From the NCBI GenBank assembly GCA_009594865.1, contig VOPT01000018.1, positions 1 through 64,000 on the forward strand: a stretch of 64,000 bases of DNA, written 5' to 3'. A program made the translations under genes and the position numbers. Of this stretch, positions 44,897 through 54,004 are shown piece by piece (within the stretch, counting starts at the first letter, position 1; every line of letters begins with the position of its first letter). Source of the stretch: Nitrospira sp. (GTDB lineage: Bacteria; Nitrospirota; Nitrospiria; Nitrospirales; Nitrospiraceae). Below the pieces are notes generated by a model that worked only from the letters and a program-made list of their open reading frames with translations, was not told the origin of the DNA and made no database searches.

Positions 44897-44958
44897 ATGC
44901 ATGACATGCATCCTTTATTGTACTCCTTACTTAGAGATTCTCGAAAGGGTTGTCAACC
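44897..44958 (-). promoter_or_regulatory. Bacterioferritin promoter region with two palindromes
   Basis: The minus strand has a perfect -35 TTGACA (44956-44951) inside the palindrome GGTTGTCAACC (44948-44958). No good -10 occurs at 17 bases (TAAGTA only); TACAAT appears at 28 bases. Downstream, ATGCATGACATGCAT (44897-44911) is a perfect palindrome apart from its centre, 64 bases before ATG 44833. These look like operator sites. The remaining gap to 45137 contains no gene or clear terminator. Confidence 0.45.
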
Positions 44959-45137
44959 ACCGACATACGTATTTATGAGGGCGGTTATCAACATCGCCGA
45001 GAACGCTTCTCATTGTCCTCATCAGAAACGTCATCCGCGGGCGAGGAGGGCGACAATTCTGGGGAAGAGTTGATGAATCCGGACTAAAGAATAAGTAGGC
45101 AGGAAAGAAATAGCATTGGGCAGAACGTGCATTGCAC

Positions 45138-47477
45138 TTACCCGGCTTCGCGGTAACCGCACGCCTCTTCATTGCGGCACTGCACCGAACGACCGGCCTG
45201 CTTACTCACCTTCTCGATGAGAAACGGTGCCTGACACTTGGGACAGGGCTTATTAATCGGTCGATCCCAGAGCGCAAATTCACACTCGGGATAGCGGCTA
45301 CACGAATAAAAATTCCGTCCTTTTTTCGTGCGCTTCTGTACCAGATCCCCGCCGCATCCAGGCTGTGGGCATTTCACTCCCAAAGCAATGGCCTTCGTGG
45401 TTTTGCATTCGGGATAGGCGGAACAGGCCAAGAATTTTCCGAAGCGGCCTGATTTGACGACCATGGGGCTTGAACACTTCTCACATTTCTCGTCGGTCGT
45501 CTCCTCCAGCTTGGGCACGATCTTGATCGTCCCGTCGGGAAGTTTTTCAAAGTTCTGCGTATTCTTGCAGGGAGGATCTTCCTTATATCCGGGGCAGGCC
45601 AAAAACTTTCCGTTTCGCCCCCACTTGATCTCCAACATGCGGCCGCATTTTTCACAAGGCAGGTTGGTCGGTGGCTCAACGATGTCTTTGGGCCCGGGAA
45701 TACTTTGCGCCAGTTCCATTTCCTTGACGAAGGGGGCATAAAACTCCCTGACCGCCGAGACCCACGGCTTCGTCCCCTCTTCCACCTCGTCCAGCTGCTC
45801 TTCCATATGGGAGGTAAATTCCGTGTCCAGCAGATCCGGAAACCCCTTCAGCAAAAAGTCGTTGACCGTCCGACCCGTTTCGGTAGGCAGAAAGCGGCCC
45901 TCGACCTTCTCGACATATTTCCGATCCTGAATCGTGGAAATGATGGCCGCATAGGTCGACGGGCGACCGATGCCCTTTTCCTCCAGCTCACGGATCAGCA
46001 GCGCCTCATTGTAACGGGGTGGCGGCTGGGTGAAATGCTGCTTCGAGATAAAGCCCGGCAGGGTCTGCTGCTCCTGCTCGACCAGATGCAGCGATTCTCC
46101 TTCACGGAGTACGGGAAGCTGCCGGTCCGATTCGTCTTCCGACTCTTGCTCATTTTTCGGCTTCTGCGACGGCAATTCCTTGTCGGTTCCCTCCAGGTAG
46201 ACAGCCGTATGGCCAGGGAATTTGACGACGGTGCCGGTTGTGCGAAACACGTAGCGCTCTGATGTTCCGACCGGACTGGAATCGACCCGTGTCACATCGA
46301 GAATAGCCGGGACCATCTGTGAAGCAATGAATCGATTCCAGATCAGCTTGTACAGGTTGTATTGATCCTGCTCGAGAAATTGCCTGATGGATTCAGGATC
46401 ACGCGCCGCCATCGTCGGGCGAATGGCTTCGTGCGCTTCCTGCGCCGCCTTTTGTGTCTTGTACACATTGGGAGTCGCCGGCAAATACTCCTCTCCGAAA
46501 CGTTCGCGAATCACCAGCCTCGCATCCTCCATCGCCTCTTGCGAGATTCGCGGTGAATCGGTTCTCATATATGTAATGAGACCCATCGGACCTTCCGCGC
46601 CGATTTCCACGCCTTCGTACAATTGCTGCGCCAGAGTCATGGTCTTCTTAGGCGTGAAATGCAATTTCCTGGCGGCTTCCTGTTGCAGCCGGCTGGTGAT
46701 GAAGGGTGCGACCGGGTTGCGTTTTTTCTCTTTTCGCTCGATCGATTCAACGACAAATGCTTTACCTTGCACCGCATTGAGAATTTGCTCGGCCTGCGCA
46801 CTCGTGCCGATATCGGCATCCTGCCCATTAATGGAATGCAGCTTCGCCTCGAAGGCTGGAGGATTGTCTCCGCGCAAGAGCGCGACAATCGACCAATATT
46901 CCTCGGCTCTGAATTTTTCGCGTTCCTGTTCCCGGTCGCAAATAAGCCGCACCGCCACCGATTGGACGCGTCCCATGCTGAGACCGCGCCGCACTTTTTT
47001 CCACAATAACTGGCTGCCCTGATACCCAACGATCCGGTCAAGTACCCGGCGCGCCTGCTGAGCCTGAACCAACTTCATATCGATTTCGCCGGGGGACTTC
47101 AGGGCGCGTTTGATCGCCGATTCCGTGATTTCGTTAAAGAGCACACGGTAGACCTTCCCGTCTTTTTTCTTCCCCTTGCCGTGAAGTTCCTGTGCGATAT
47201 GCCAGGCAATCGCCTCACCTTCACGATCAGGGTCCGGCGCTAAAAACACCGTGTCCACCTGCTGGGCTTTTTTCTTGATATCTGCAAGGACTTTGGATTT
47301 GCCTTTGATCGTGACGTACTGGGGCTCAAAGTCATGTTCCAGATCGACGCCCAGTTTACTGGTCGGCAAATCTTTGACATGCCCGACGGAGGCCATGACG
47401 GAATACCCCCGACCGAGATACTTGGTGATGGTTCGCGCCTTGGTGGGGGACTCAACGATGATCAGCGATTTGGCCAT
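45138..47477 (-). CDS. topA: DNA topoisomerase I
   Basis: A 779-residue type IA topoisomerase. The Toprim domain (1-~150) has SPTKARTITKYLG and the acidic PDPDREGEAI triad. The active-site Tyr303 lies in GLITYMRTDSPRIS. C-terminal residues ~590-779 carry several four-Cys zinc ribbons (CxxC pairs at CEKCGR, CEKCSS, CPQPGCGG and CPKCQ). It relaxes negative supercoils. Start ATG 47477. A promoter with CTGACA/TATAGT lies upstream. It is downstream of dprA on the same strand. Confidence 0.98.
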   Translation of the reverse strand: MAKSLIIVESPTKARTITKYLGRGYSVMASVGHVKDLPTSKLGVDLEHDFEPQYVTIKGKSKVLADIKKKAQQVDTVFLAPDPDREGEAIAWHIAQELHGKGKKKDGKVYRVLFNEITESAIKRALKSPGEIDMKLVQAQQARRVLDRIVGYQGSQLLWKKVRRGLSMGRVQSVAVRLICDREQEREKFRAEEYWSIVALLRGDNPPAFEAKLHSINGQDADIGTSAQAEQILNAVQGKAFVVESIERKEKKRNPVAPFITSRLQQEAARKLHFTPKKTMTLAQQLYEGVEIGAEGPMGLITYMRTDSPRISQEAMEDARLVIRERFGEEYLPATPNVYKTQKAAQEAHEAIRPTMAARDPESIRQFLEQDQYNLYKLIWNRFIASQMVPAILDVTRVDSSPVGTSERYVFRTTGTVVKFPGHTAVYLEGTDKELPSQKPKNEQESEDESDRQLPVLREGESLHLVEQEQQTLPGFISKQHFTQPPPRYNEALLIRELEEKGIGRPSTYAAIISTIQDRKYVEKVEGRFLPTETGRTVNDFLLKGFPDLLDTEFTSHMEEQLDEVEEGTKPWVSAVREFYAPFVKEMELAQSIPGPKDIVEPPTNLPCEKCGRMLEIKWGRNGKFLACPGYKEDPPCKNTQNFEKLPDGTIKIVPKLEETTDEKCEKCSSPMVVKSGRFGKFLACSAYPECKTTKAIALGVKCPQPGCGGDLVQKRTKKGRNFYSCSRYPECEFALWDRPINKPCPKCQAPFLIEKVSKQAGRSVQCRNEEACGYREAG

Positions 47478-47524
47478 GTGGCTCCACGTTCCTCGGTACC
47501 TGCATCCAGACTACCATAATACCC

Positions 47525-47552
47525 ACTATAACAAATATCGAGACTCTGTCAG
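47525..47552 (-). promoter_or_regulatory. Promoter of topA
   Basis: Minus strand CTGACA (47552-47547) and TATAGT (47530-47525) with a 16-base spacer, predicting a start near 47518, 40 bases before ATG 47477. It lies in the 99-base gap between dprA and topA, so topA can be transcribed on its own. Confidence 0.55.
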
Positions 47553-47576
47553 CCTGAATCTCTCAATGAGTGGCGA

Positions 47577-48698
47577 TCAGGGACGCACATACTCGTTGCC
47601 GGGCAATTGACGAACACAATTTTTCAATTCCAAGGAGAGCAACAACGCGGCAACCTGCGCGGCCGGAAGCCCGCTGCGTCGAATGACATCATCGACCGAT
47701 TGCGGTAACGCCGACACGGCATCATACACTATCGCCTCTTCAGGCCCTAGTTGCGTAGCCGGTCGCGCGACGTTCGCGCGGCGGCCGAGCCGTTCGCGGA
47801 ACGTGGCATCGAGTTGAGGCAACAATTCATCCAGAATATCCTGCGCCGACTCAACGAGCCTCGCGCCGTCTTTCAGCAGGCTATTGGGGCCGCGACTATT
47901 CCCGGCTTTCACGAAACCCGGTACCGCAAACACCTCACGCCCCTGCTCGCCGGCTAATCGTGCAGTAATGAGGGACCCGCTCTCGACCGCCGCTTCGGTC
48001 ACCACAACGCCTAACGACAGGCCGCTGATAATGCGGTTCCGGCGTGGGAAATGGTAACTGTGGGGCGCGGATCCGAGCGGCAGCTCCGAAAGCACCGCTC
48101 CTTGCCGCTCGATCTGCGCGCGAAGCGGACCATGATCGGTTGGATACGTACGATCCAACCCGCACCCCATCACGGCAAGCGTCCGTCCCTTGCCGGCGAG
48201 TGCCCCGCGATGTGCGGCGGCATCAACTCCGCGGGCCAATCCACTGACAATCGTGAAGCCCATCTCCGCCAACTCCCGGGCCAATTCTTCGGCGAGCACG
48301 CGGCCGGCGGAACTGACTTTCCGCGTTCCGACTATCGCCACGGCTTGCCGATCATCTTCCAGTAGGCTTCCCTGGAAATACAGAAGCGGCGGAGGGTCCG
48401 GAATTGTCTTGAGCGGCGCAGGATACTGCGGATCGAGATACGTCAGCACGGTGATCTGACGACGCTGCAACGTCTCCAGTTCCCGGTCAAGCTCTCTCAC
48501 CGCCTGTGCGTCCGGCCCACGTCGAACGGCTTCGATCAGCGGGACTCTGCAACCAACGTCTTCCAGGCTGGCTGGCGTTGCCGACAGGACCGCGTCCGGC
48601 GAGCCCATCGCCTGCACCAACTTGAGCAGAATGGCATCACCCACACCGGGGATCGCACGGAGCATCAGCCAGGGGCGGAGGGATCGACTATTCACCAT
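47577..48698 (-). CDS. dprA: DNA-processing protein DprA
   Basis: A 373-residue DprA/Smf protein. The N-terminal helix-hairpin-helix region is RAIPGVGDAILLKLVQAMG. The Rossmann-like core (~85-290) has AIVGTRKVSSAGRVLAEELA, VSGLARGVDAAAHRGAL and RNRIISGLSLGVVVTEA. A C-terminal winged helix follows (~310-365). It loads RecA on incoming ssDNA during natural transformation and may aid recombination. It starts at ATG 48698. The topA-dprA neighbourhood is common in bacteria. There are no other competence genes in the window. Confidence 0.96.
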   Translation of the reverse strand: MVNSRSLRPWLMLRAIPGVGDAILLKLVQAMGSPDAVLSATPASLEDVGCRVPLIEAVRRGPDAQAVRELDRELETLQRRQITVLTYLDPQYPAPLKTIPDPPPLLYFQGSLLEDDRQAVAIVGTRKVSSAGRVLAEELARELAEMGFTIVSGLARGVDAAAHRGALAGKGRTLAVMGCGLDRTYPTDHGPLRAQIERQGAVLSELPLGSAPHSYHFPRRNRIISGLSLGVVVTEAAVESGSLITARLAGEQGREVFAVPGFVKAGNSRGPNSLLKDGARLVESAQDILDELLPQLDATFRERLGRRANVARPATQLGPEEAIVYDAVSALPQSVDDVIRRSGLPAAQVAALLLSLELKNCVRQLPGNEYVRP

Positions 48699-48808
48699 CG
48701 TCCGAGTTCATCAGGCATGGTCGGTCCGGCTCAGTGACCATGGTGCTGGGAAGCGCTGGCAGAGACGGGACTGTCGCGTGGAGTCAGCGAGGCCGGCGCC
48801 TTGCGGCA

Positions 48809-50320
48809 TTACATCACGACTAAATCGAACTGCTCGAGGTGCAGCCGATCATCCGGAGTCACGAGAATCTTCGCGCTATACCGCCGCTCGAGCTCTTCTA
48901 CTCCCGGCTGTTCCTGTTCCTGTAACAGGAGGGCAACCGCGGGATGCGCTCCAACGACGACACGTTGCTGCTCGATTTCGTGACCGAGCCGCCGCACTTC
49001 CCGGAAAATTTCGTAGGCGACTGACATGGGAGATTTCGTGTACCCACGCCCGTCGCAGTAGTGGCACGGTTCGGAGAGAGACCGCAACAGATCCTCTCGC
49101 ACGCGTTCACGGGAAATTTCGATCAATCCTAGGTCAGACACTCGGGAAATCCTGGTCCGCGCCTTGTCGGACGACATGGCATCCACCAAAGCGTGGTAGA
49201 CCTTATCGCGGTTCTTCTCCCGCTCCATGTCGATGAAATCGACGATGATGATCCCGCCGATCCCCCGCAACTTGACCTGGTAGGCAATCTCCCGCGCCGC
49301 TTCCAAGTTGTTGCGCAGAATGGTTTCTTCCTGATCGCGCTTACCGACAAACCGGCCGGTATTCACATCGATCACCGTCATCGCTTCGGTGTGATCGATC
49401 ACCAGGTACCCGCCGGACTTCAGCCACACTTTACGACTCATCGCGCGCGCGATTTCCTGTTCGACCCCCAGGTAATCGAACAAGCTTTCTTCCTTGTCAT
49501 AGAAGTGAATGCGCGAGGTCTGTTCGGGAGAAAACCGCTGCACGAACCCTTTGATCGCGTTGTATTCTTCGCGCGAATCAATCAATAACCGATCGACTCG
49601 GCGGCCGAAGAGATCCCGCACTACGCGAAAGCTCAAGCTCAAATCGCTATGCAAGAGGCTCGGGGCAGGCTGTTGATCACGCTTGGTCAGCACGTCCTGC
49701 CAGAGGACATGCAGAAACTCGACGTCCGAGCGCAATTCTTCTTCCTTCACCCCTTCGCTCACCGTCCGCACGATGTAGCCAAACCCGGGGCGCCGCGCCC
49801 GTTTCATAATTTCTTTCAAGCGCGCGCGTTCCTCATCGCGAGGAATCCGGCGGGATACACCGATATGCTCCACCGTCGGCATGAATACCAGATACCGGCC
49901 GGGCAACGACACGTAGGTCGTCACTCGCGATCCCTTCGTCCCGATCGGACCTTTGGAAATCTGCACCATGACTTCCTGTCCTTCGGACAATAATTCCTCG
50001 ATGGGCTTCGAACTTTGCCGTTTTGGCTTGGGGACTTCGGAATCTTTATTGTCTTCGTCATCGCCTTCGACTAAGGTGTCGCCCGGCTCGATATCGATGG
50101 ACAGATCGGAGACGTGCATGAACGCCGCCTTCTCCAGCCCGATATCGATGAAGGCGGCCTGCATCCCAGGCAACACTTTCGCCACCCGCCCCTTATAAAT
50201 GTTGCCGACGTAATCCTGATCTTTGGCGCGGTCGCCATAGAGGTCCGTGACGACGCCATTATCCAGGACGGCAACGCGGGTTTCTTCCCGCGCGATACTG
50301 ATTGCGATCTCCACACCCAT
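48809..50320 (-). CDS. rng: Ribonuclease G/E family endoribonuclease
   Basis: A 503-residue RNase E/G family enzyme in the RNase G length class. An S1 domain (~35-125) begins GNIYKGRVAKVLPGMQAAFIDIG, interrupted by an acidic insert (EGDDEDNKDSEVPKPKRQ). The RNase H-like catalytic core has VIDVNTGRFVGK and GGIIIVDFIDM with metal-binding Asp residues. A C-terminal zinc-link CHYCDGRG follows (~425). It processes 16S rRNA 5' ends and mRNA. Start ATG 50320 has AAGGAG six bases before it; a GTG two codons earlier is less likely. Its position beside the mre/mrd cell-shape genes is conserved in many bacteria. Confidence 0.96.
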   Translation of the reverse strand: MGVEIAISIAREETRVAVLDNGVVTDLYGDRAKDQDYVGNIYKGRVAKVLPGMQAAFIDIGLEKAAFMHVSDLSIDIEPGDTLVEGDDEDNKDSEVPKPKRQSSKPIEELLSEGQEVMVQISKGPIGTKGSRVTTYVSLPGRYLVFMPTVEHIGVSRRIPRDEERARLKEIMKRARRPGFGYIVRTVSEGVKEEELRSDVEFLHVLWQDVLTKRDQQPAPSLLHSDLSLSFRVVRDLFGRRVDRLLIDSREEYNAIKGFVQRFSPEQTSRIHFYDKEESLFDYLGVEQEIARAMSRKVWLKSGGYLVIDHTEAMTVIDVNTGRFVGKRDQEETILRNNLEAAREIAYQVKLRGIGGIIIVDFIDMEREKNRDKVYHALVDAMSSDKARTRISRVSDLGLIEISRERVREDLLRSLSEPCHYCDGRGYTKSPMSVAYEIFREVRRLGHEIEQQRVVVGAHPAVALLLQEQEQPGVEELERRYSAKILVTPDDRLHLEQFDLVVM

Positions 50321-50462
50321 ACACACTCCTTTAACCCCAGATCGGTCGGATCGGCAGGCGCACGCGGACGGATGTCCGGGTTCTCTCGTCTCGCCGGAAG
50401 TCCGGCACCCATCTGGTTCACATGGTTATTTCACAACAAGTCGGCCCCTGTCCAGGCATGGC

Positions 50463-51581
50463 CTAGTAAAACAGGGTCAACCGACGTCGCTTCACATTCA
50501 ATAACAAACCCAATGACGCCATCGTCATGATGGTCGCGCTGCCCCCATAACTCACCAGGGGAAGCGGAATCCCGACGATGGGAAACATCCCTGCGGTCAT
50601 GCCGATATTGACCACCACGCAAAAACACAGCATGGCGACAATACCTGCCGCGAGTAACGCCCCGAGCGTGTCCTTCGCACGCGCGGCTATTTCCAAGGAC
50701 ACCCATATCAGCGCGATAAACAGCGCCAGCAGGACCAGGACACCGACGAAGCCCCATTCCTCCGCATAGACGGCGAATACGAAGTCGGTATGCCCTTCCG
50801 GCAGGAACTTCAGCTGACTCTGTGTGCCGCCGTACAGTCCCTTGCCGGACAGTTCCCCTGACCCAATGGCAATTCTCGATTGCAGCGCATGATACCCCTT
50901 GCCTCCCGGGTCATAATCGGGATCCACGAAGGCCATGACCCGTTCGCGCTGATAATCATGCAGTGATGCCCAGACCACTTCCCACACAAATGGAAAAAGC
51001 ATGACCGAAAGCAGCAAAATGATGCCCAATGCCTTCGACCGGACGCCGACCATCAATAACATGGCCGCATAGACCGCCAAAAAGCTTAACCCACTTCCCA
51101 AATCCGGCTGCTTCAGGATTAACAACAACCCCGGCAACACAATGAGTCCCGGCAACACCACCCGGTGCAGCCACCCCACACGCGAGGCACGGGAGTAATA
51201 GTTGGCCAGGACCAGAACCAGGACCAATTTCGCAAATTCAGACGGTTGAAACGCAAATGGCCCGATCGGAATCCATCGCTGCGCCCCGCGGCTCGATTTC
51301 CCCATGAACAACACGACCGCAAGCATGATCAAAATGACCGCGTAAGTCGGATACGCCAGGCGCGCAATCTTGTGATAATCGGACAGATACATCACCAGAA
51401 ACGCGACGGTTCCCAACAGAATCCAGACCAGCTGTTTGAGATAGAAGGGGAAGGCGGTGTCCTGAGAGTGCGTCACACTATAGATCGACAGCACCCCGAC
51501 CGACAGGATGACCGCGATTAGCCCCATGAAGCGAAGGTCGAAACTATCCAACCCTCGACTGTCGATCACCCGATCAATCAT
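50463..51581 (-). CDS. rodA: Rod-shape SEDS peptidoglycan polymerase RodA
   Basis: A 372-residue polytopic inner-membrane SEDS glycosyltransferase with about ten helices. Family motifs include RWIPIGPFAFQPSEFAKL (~105-122), KQPDLGSGLSFL (~150-162) and the C-terminal FPIVGIPLPLVSYGGSATIM (~335-354). It polymerises lipid II during lateral wall synthesis with PBP2. The ATG at 51581 overlaps the mrdA stop as TGATG, so the two are translationally coupled. It follows mreB-mreC-mreD-mrdA, the complete elongasome set. Confidence 0.97.
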   Translation of the reverse strand: MIDRVIDSRGLDSFDLRFMGLIAVILSVGVLSIYSVTHSQDTAFPFYLKQLVWILLGTVAFLVMYLSDYHKIARLAYPTYAVILIMLAVVLFMGKSSRGAQRWIPIGPFAFQPSEFAKLVLVLVLANYYSRASRVGWLHRVVLPGLIVLPGLLLILKQPDLGSGLSFLAVYAAMLLMVGVRSKALGIILLLSVMLFPFVWEVVWASLHDYQRERVMAFVDPDYDPGGKGYHALQSRIAIGSGELSGKGLYGGTQSQLKFLPEGHTDFVFAVYAEEWGFVGVLVLLALFIALIWVSLEIAARAKDTLGALLAAGIVAMLCFCVVVNIGMTAGMFPIVGIPLPLVSYGGSATIMTMASLGLLLNVKRRRLTLFY

Positions 51582-53464
51582 CACGTCTTCGGCCGCGCAT
51601 CGACCGGCACCGCAGGCGACTTGGCCCGCCCGCTTGCCGGAGCCCCCGGCAGTACCTGGGGATAGGCTTTCACATAGGCTTCAATAACATCCTTGGCCAG
51701 GGGCGCGGCAGCCGATCCACCATGCCCCATGTGCTCAGCGAGGACAGCGACGGCAATGCGTGGCGCCTCCACCGGAGCAAAAGCGACGAACCATGCATGG
51801 TCCCGGAATTTCTTGGGGATGTCCTTCTCAGGCCCGGTGCGGAGCGCCGCCGTCTGAGCGGTGCCGGTTTTTCCGCCGATCGTCACCAACGGGGACTTGG
51901 CGCGCGTCGCCGTTCCTTTGGTCACCACGTCGGCCAAGGCGGACTTGATGAGTGCAAGGGTTGCCGGCTTGACCGCGACTTTTCCGCGCACCGTCGGCGG
52001 AAACTCTGCCCGTTCTCCTGTTGTGCGGTTCATCACCGCCTGCACCAAACGCGGCTTGATCGAGAGGCCGTCGTTCGCCACCGTGCCGATCACACTGGCC
52101 ATCTGCAGGGGCGTCACCGTGACATATCCCTGTCCGATTGCAGCGGAGATGGTTTCTCCGGGGTACCAGGGCTGATTGCGCGCCCTCTGTTTCCACGCGG
52201 TTGACGGCACGATGCCCACACGTTCCGACGGCAACTCGACGCCTGTCTCCTGGCCGAGCCCGAATTGCTTCGCATATTCGGCAATCGTGTCGATGCCCAT
52301 ACGCTGGCCGACGGTGTAAAAATACACGTCACAGGAGTGGATCAACGCTTCGTTCATGTCGACAGATCCATGCCCGCCTTGTTTCCAGTCATGAAACAAC
52401 CGATTCCCGAATTGATAGCCGCCATTGCACCGCACCATCGTCGAAGGCGTGACCGTGTTCGATTCGAGCGCGGCCGCCGCCATGACGACCTTGAATGTCG
52501 ATCCGGGGGGATACTGTCCCTGCGTCGCTCGATTATTCAGCGGGCGCCGTTCGTTCTGAACAATTTCGACCCATTGCTTGTTCGTCAATTCTTTGGACAA
52601 CACATTCGGATCGAACCCGGGGCGACTGGCCATCGCCAGAATATCGCCGTTCGTCGGATCCAGGGCCACGATGGCGCCTGACTCATCCCCCAAGAGGTCC
52701 TCAGCGATTTTTTGCAACTTGGCATCAATCGTCAGATAAAGATCATCGCCCGCGAGGGGCTTATCGGACACGATGGCACGTTTCTCATGGCCCAACGCAT
52801 CCACTTCGACACTCTTTTGCCCTGCGCGACCGCGTACCTGCCGGTCGAACCATTTTTCCACGCCATACTGCCCCACGATGCTGCCCTGATGAAGATCCGC
52901 AAAATCCGGCTTTTCAAGTTGATCGGCCGATACTTCCCCGACATATCCCAACAAGTGCGCCGCGACATCGCCTGCGGGATAATTCCGCTGCGACTCCACC
53001 TGAATCATCACCCCTGGTAAATCCAAGCGGTGGGACTCGATCAGGGTCGCCTCGCGCAACGTCAGCCGATCCTTCACCTTGCGAGGCTGCAATTTGCCGC
53101 CCTTGCCGGTCGACAGTTTTTTCTGGATCACTTCCGGGTCGAGGGCAAGCAGAGAGGCCAATTGCCCGACTAACGCCTGTCGATCCTTCACATCCTCCAG
53201 CGTCACATACAAGGCAAAACTCGGCACATTGTTCGCCAGCAACACACCGTTCCGGTCGAAAATCAGTCCACGAGCCGGTTCCAGGACCACGGAACGCGTC
53301 CGGTTATTCTCGGACAAATCTCGATAATAAGGGCCTTCTCGAATCTGGAGATGCCACAAACGCAGAGCAAGCAACGCCACGACCAGCAGCAGACCTACAC
53401 GCAGGATGACCAGCCGCCGCTGAAGATCCAAGAGATCAGAATCGTTATATCCTACCGTCGCCAT
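51581..53464 (-). CDS. mrdA: Penicillin-binding protein 2 (MrdA)
   Basis: A 627-residue class B PBP. A single N-terminal transmembrane helix (~15-38) is followed by a pedestal/dimerisation region (~60-230, including RGLIFDRNGVLLANN) and a transpeptidase domain (~250-600) with PGSTFK (catalytic Ser), SCD (SxN-type) and GKTGTAQT (KTG motif). The ~25 C-terminal residues are basic and Pro-rich. It cross-links peptidoglycan during elongation with RodA. Start ATG 53464; the stop is coupled with rodA. Confidence 0.97.
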   Translation of the reverse strand: MATVGYNDSDLLDLQRRLVILRVGLLLVVALLALRLWHLQIREGPYYRDLSENNRTRSVVLEPARGLIFDRNGVLLANNVPSFALYVTLEDVKDRQALVGQLASLLALDPEVIQKKLSTGKGGKLQPRKVKDRLTLREATLIESHRLDLPGVMIQVESQRNYPAGDVAAHLLGYVGEVSADQLEKPDFADLHQGSIVGQYGVEKWFDRQVRGRAGQKSVEVDALGHEKRAIVSDKPLAGDDLYLTIDAKLQKIAEDLLGDESGAIVALDPTNGDILAMASRPGFDPNVLSKELTNKQWVEIVQNERRPLNNRATQGQYPPGSTFKVVMAAAALESNTVTPSTMVRCNGGYQFGNRLFHDWKQGGHGSVDMNEALIHSCDVYFYTVGQRMGIDTIAEYAKQFGLGQETGVELPSERVGIVPSTAWKQRARNQPWYPGETISAAIGQGYVTVTPLQMASVIGTVANDGLSIKPRLVQAVMNRTTGERAEFPPTVRGKVAVKPATLALIKSALADVVTKGTATRAKSPLVTIGGKTGTAQTAALRTGPEKDIPKKFRDHAWFVAFAPVEAPRIAVAVLAEHMGHGGSAAAPLAKDVIEAYVKAYPQVLPGAPASGRAKSPAVPVDARPKT

Positions 53465-53476
53465 CGCTGCTCTGCC

Positions 53477-53494
53477 GGTCTCTTTTTAGAGACC
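53477..53494. other. Small hairpin in the mreD-mrdA gap
   Basis: GGTCTCT (53477-53483) pairs perfectly with AGAGACC (53488-53494) around TTTT. It lies in the 39-base gap between mreD and mrdA, 12 bases upstream of the mrdA ATG on the minus strand, without a T-run. It could influence mrdA translation. Confidence 0.35.
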
Positions 53495-53503
53495 GTGTCT
53501 CCT

Positions 53504-54004
53504 TTAGAGGGCTCCCTCCGTCACCATACGATCATCAGACCAACGTTGACGAAACAACAGATACAGTCCCGCGCCGACCGCCGCATCGAGTCCAGCCTGC
53601 ACCAGCACAGTCGACCGCACACCCAGCCAGACTTCATCCAGGCCAGCCGGATTCATCGAATAGAGAAAGACCGCGCTCGACAGGCAGGAAATGATGGCGA
53701 GGCCGGCTGTCATGACCGCCGGAGTGATGTGGGCCATATGCCGTCCGGCCAAGCCGGCGAGAAATCCGCTTCCGCCCTTCGTCACCACATTGATCCACAA
53801 ATCTCCCGCAGACAGCATGTCTTGAAAGCATCCCAACATGAGGCCGAGAATCAAACCGTCAAGCTCTCCGCCGAGAAACCCCACGAGGCAGGCCGCTATC
53901 AGGCCAAGGTCGGGGCGCACACCAAACACGCCGGCGTAATGCAACAAGGTCGTCTGCAAGGGGACCACCACCAGCGCCAACAGCACGTACAACAGGAACT
54001 TCAT
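53504..54004 (-). CDS. mreD: Rod shape-determining protein MreD
   Basis: A 166-residue inner-membrane protein with about five or six hydrophobic helices and the MreD pattern RPDLGLIAACLVGFLGGELDGLILGLMLGCFQDMLSAGDLW. Length is normal. The start ATG 54004 overlaps the mreC stop by four bases (ATGA). It belongs to the MreBCD-RodA-PBP2 elongasome and links cytoplasmic MreB filaments with the wall synthases. Confidence 0.93.
   Translation of the reverse strand: MKFLLYVLLALVVVPLQTTLLHYAGVFGVRPDLGLIAACLVGFLGGELDGLILGLMLGCFQDMLSAGDLWINVVTKGGSGFLAGLAGRHMAHITPAVMTAGLAIISCLSSAVFLYSMNPAGLDEVWLGVRSTVLVQAGLDAAVGAGLYLLFRQRWSDDRMVTEGAL

Noticed and set aside
52495..53409. 304-codon plus-strand open frame opposite mrdA
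   Set aside because: It is antisense to the well-supported PBP2 gene and has Arg/Pro/His-rich composition without any domain pattern.
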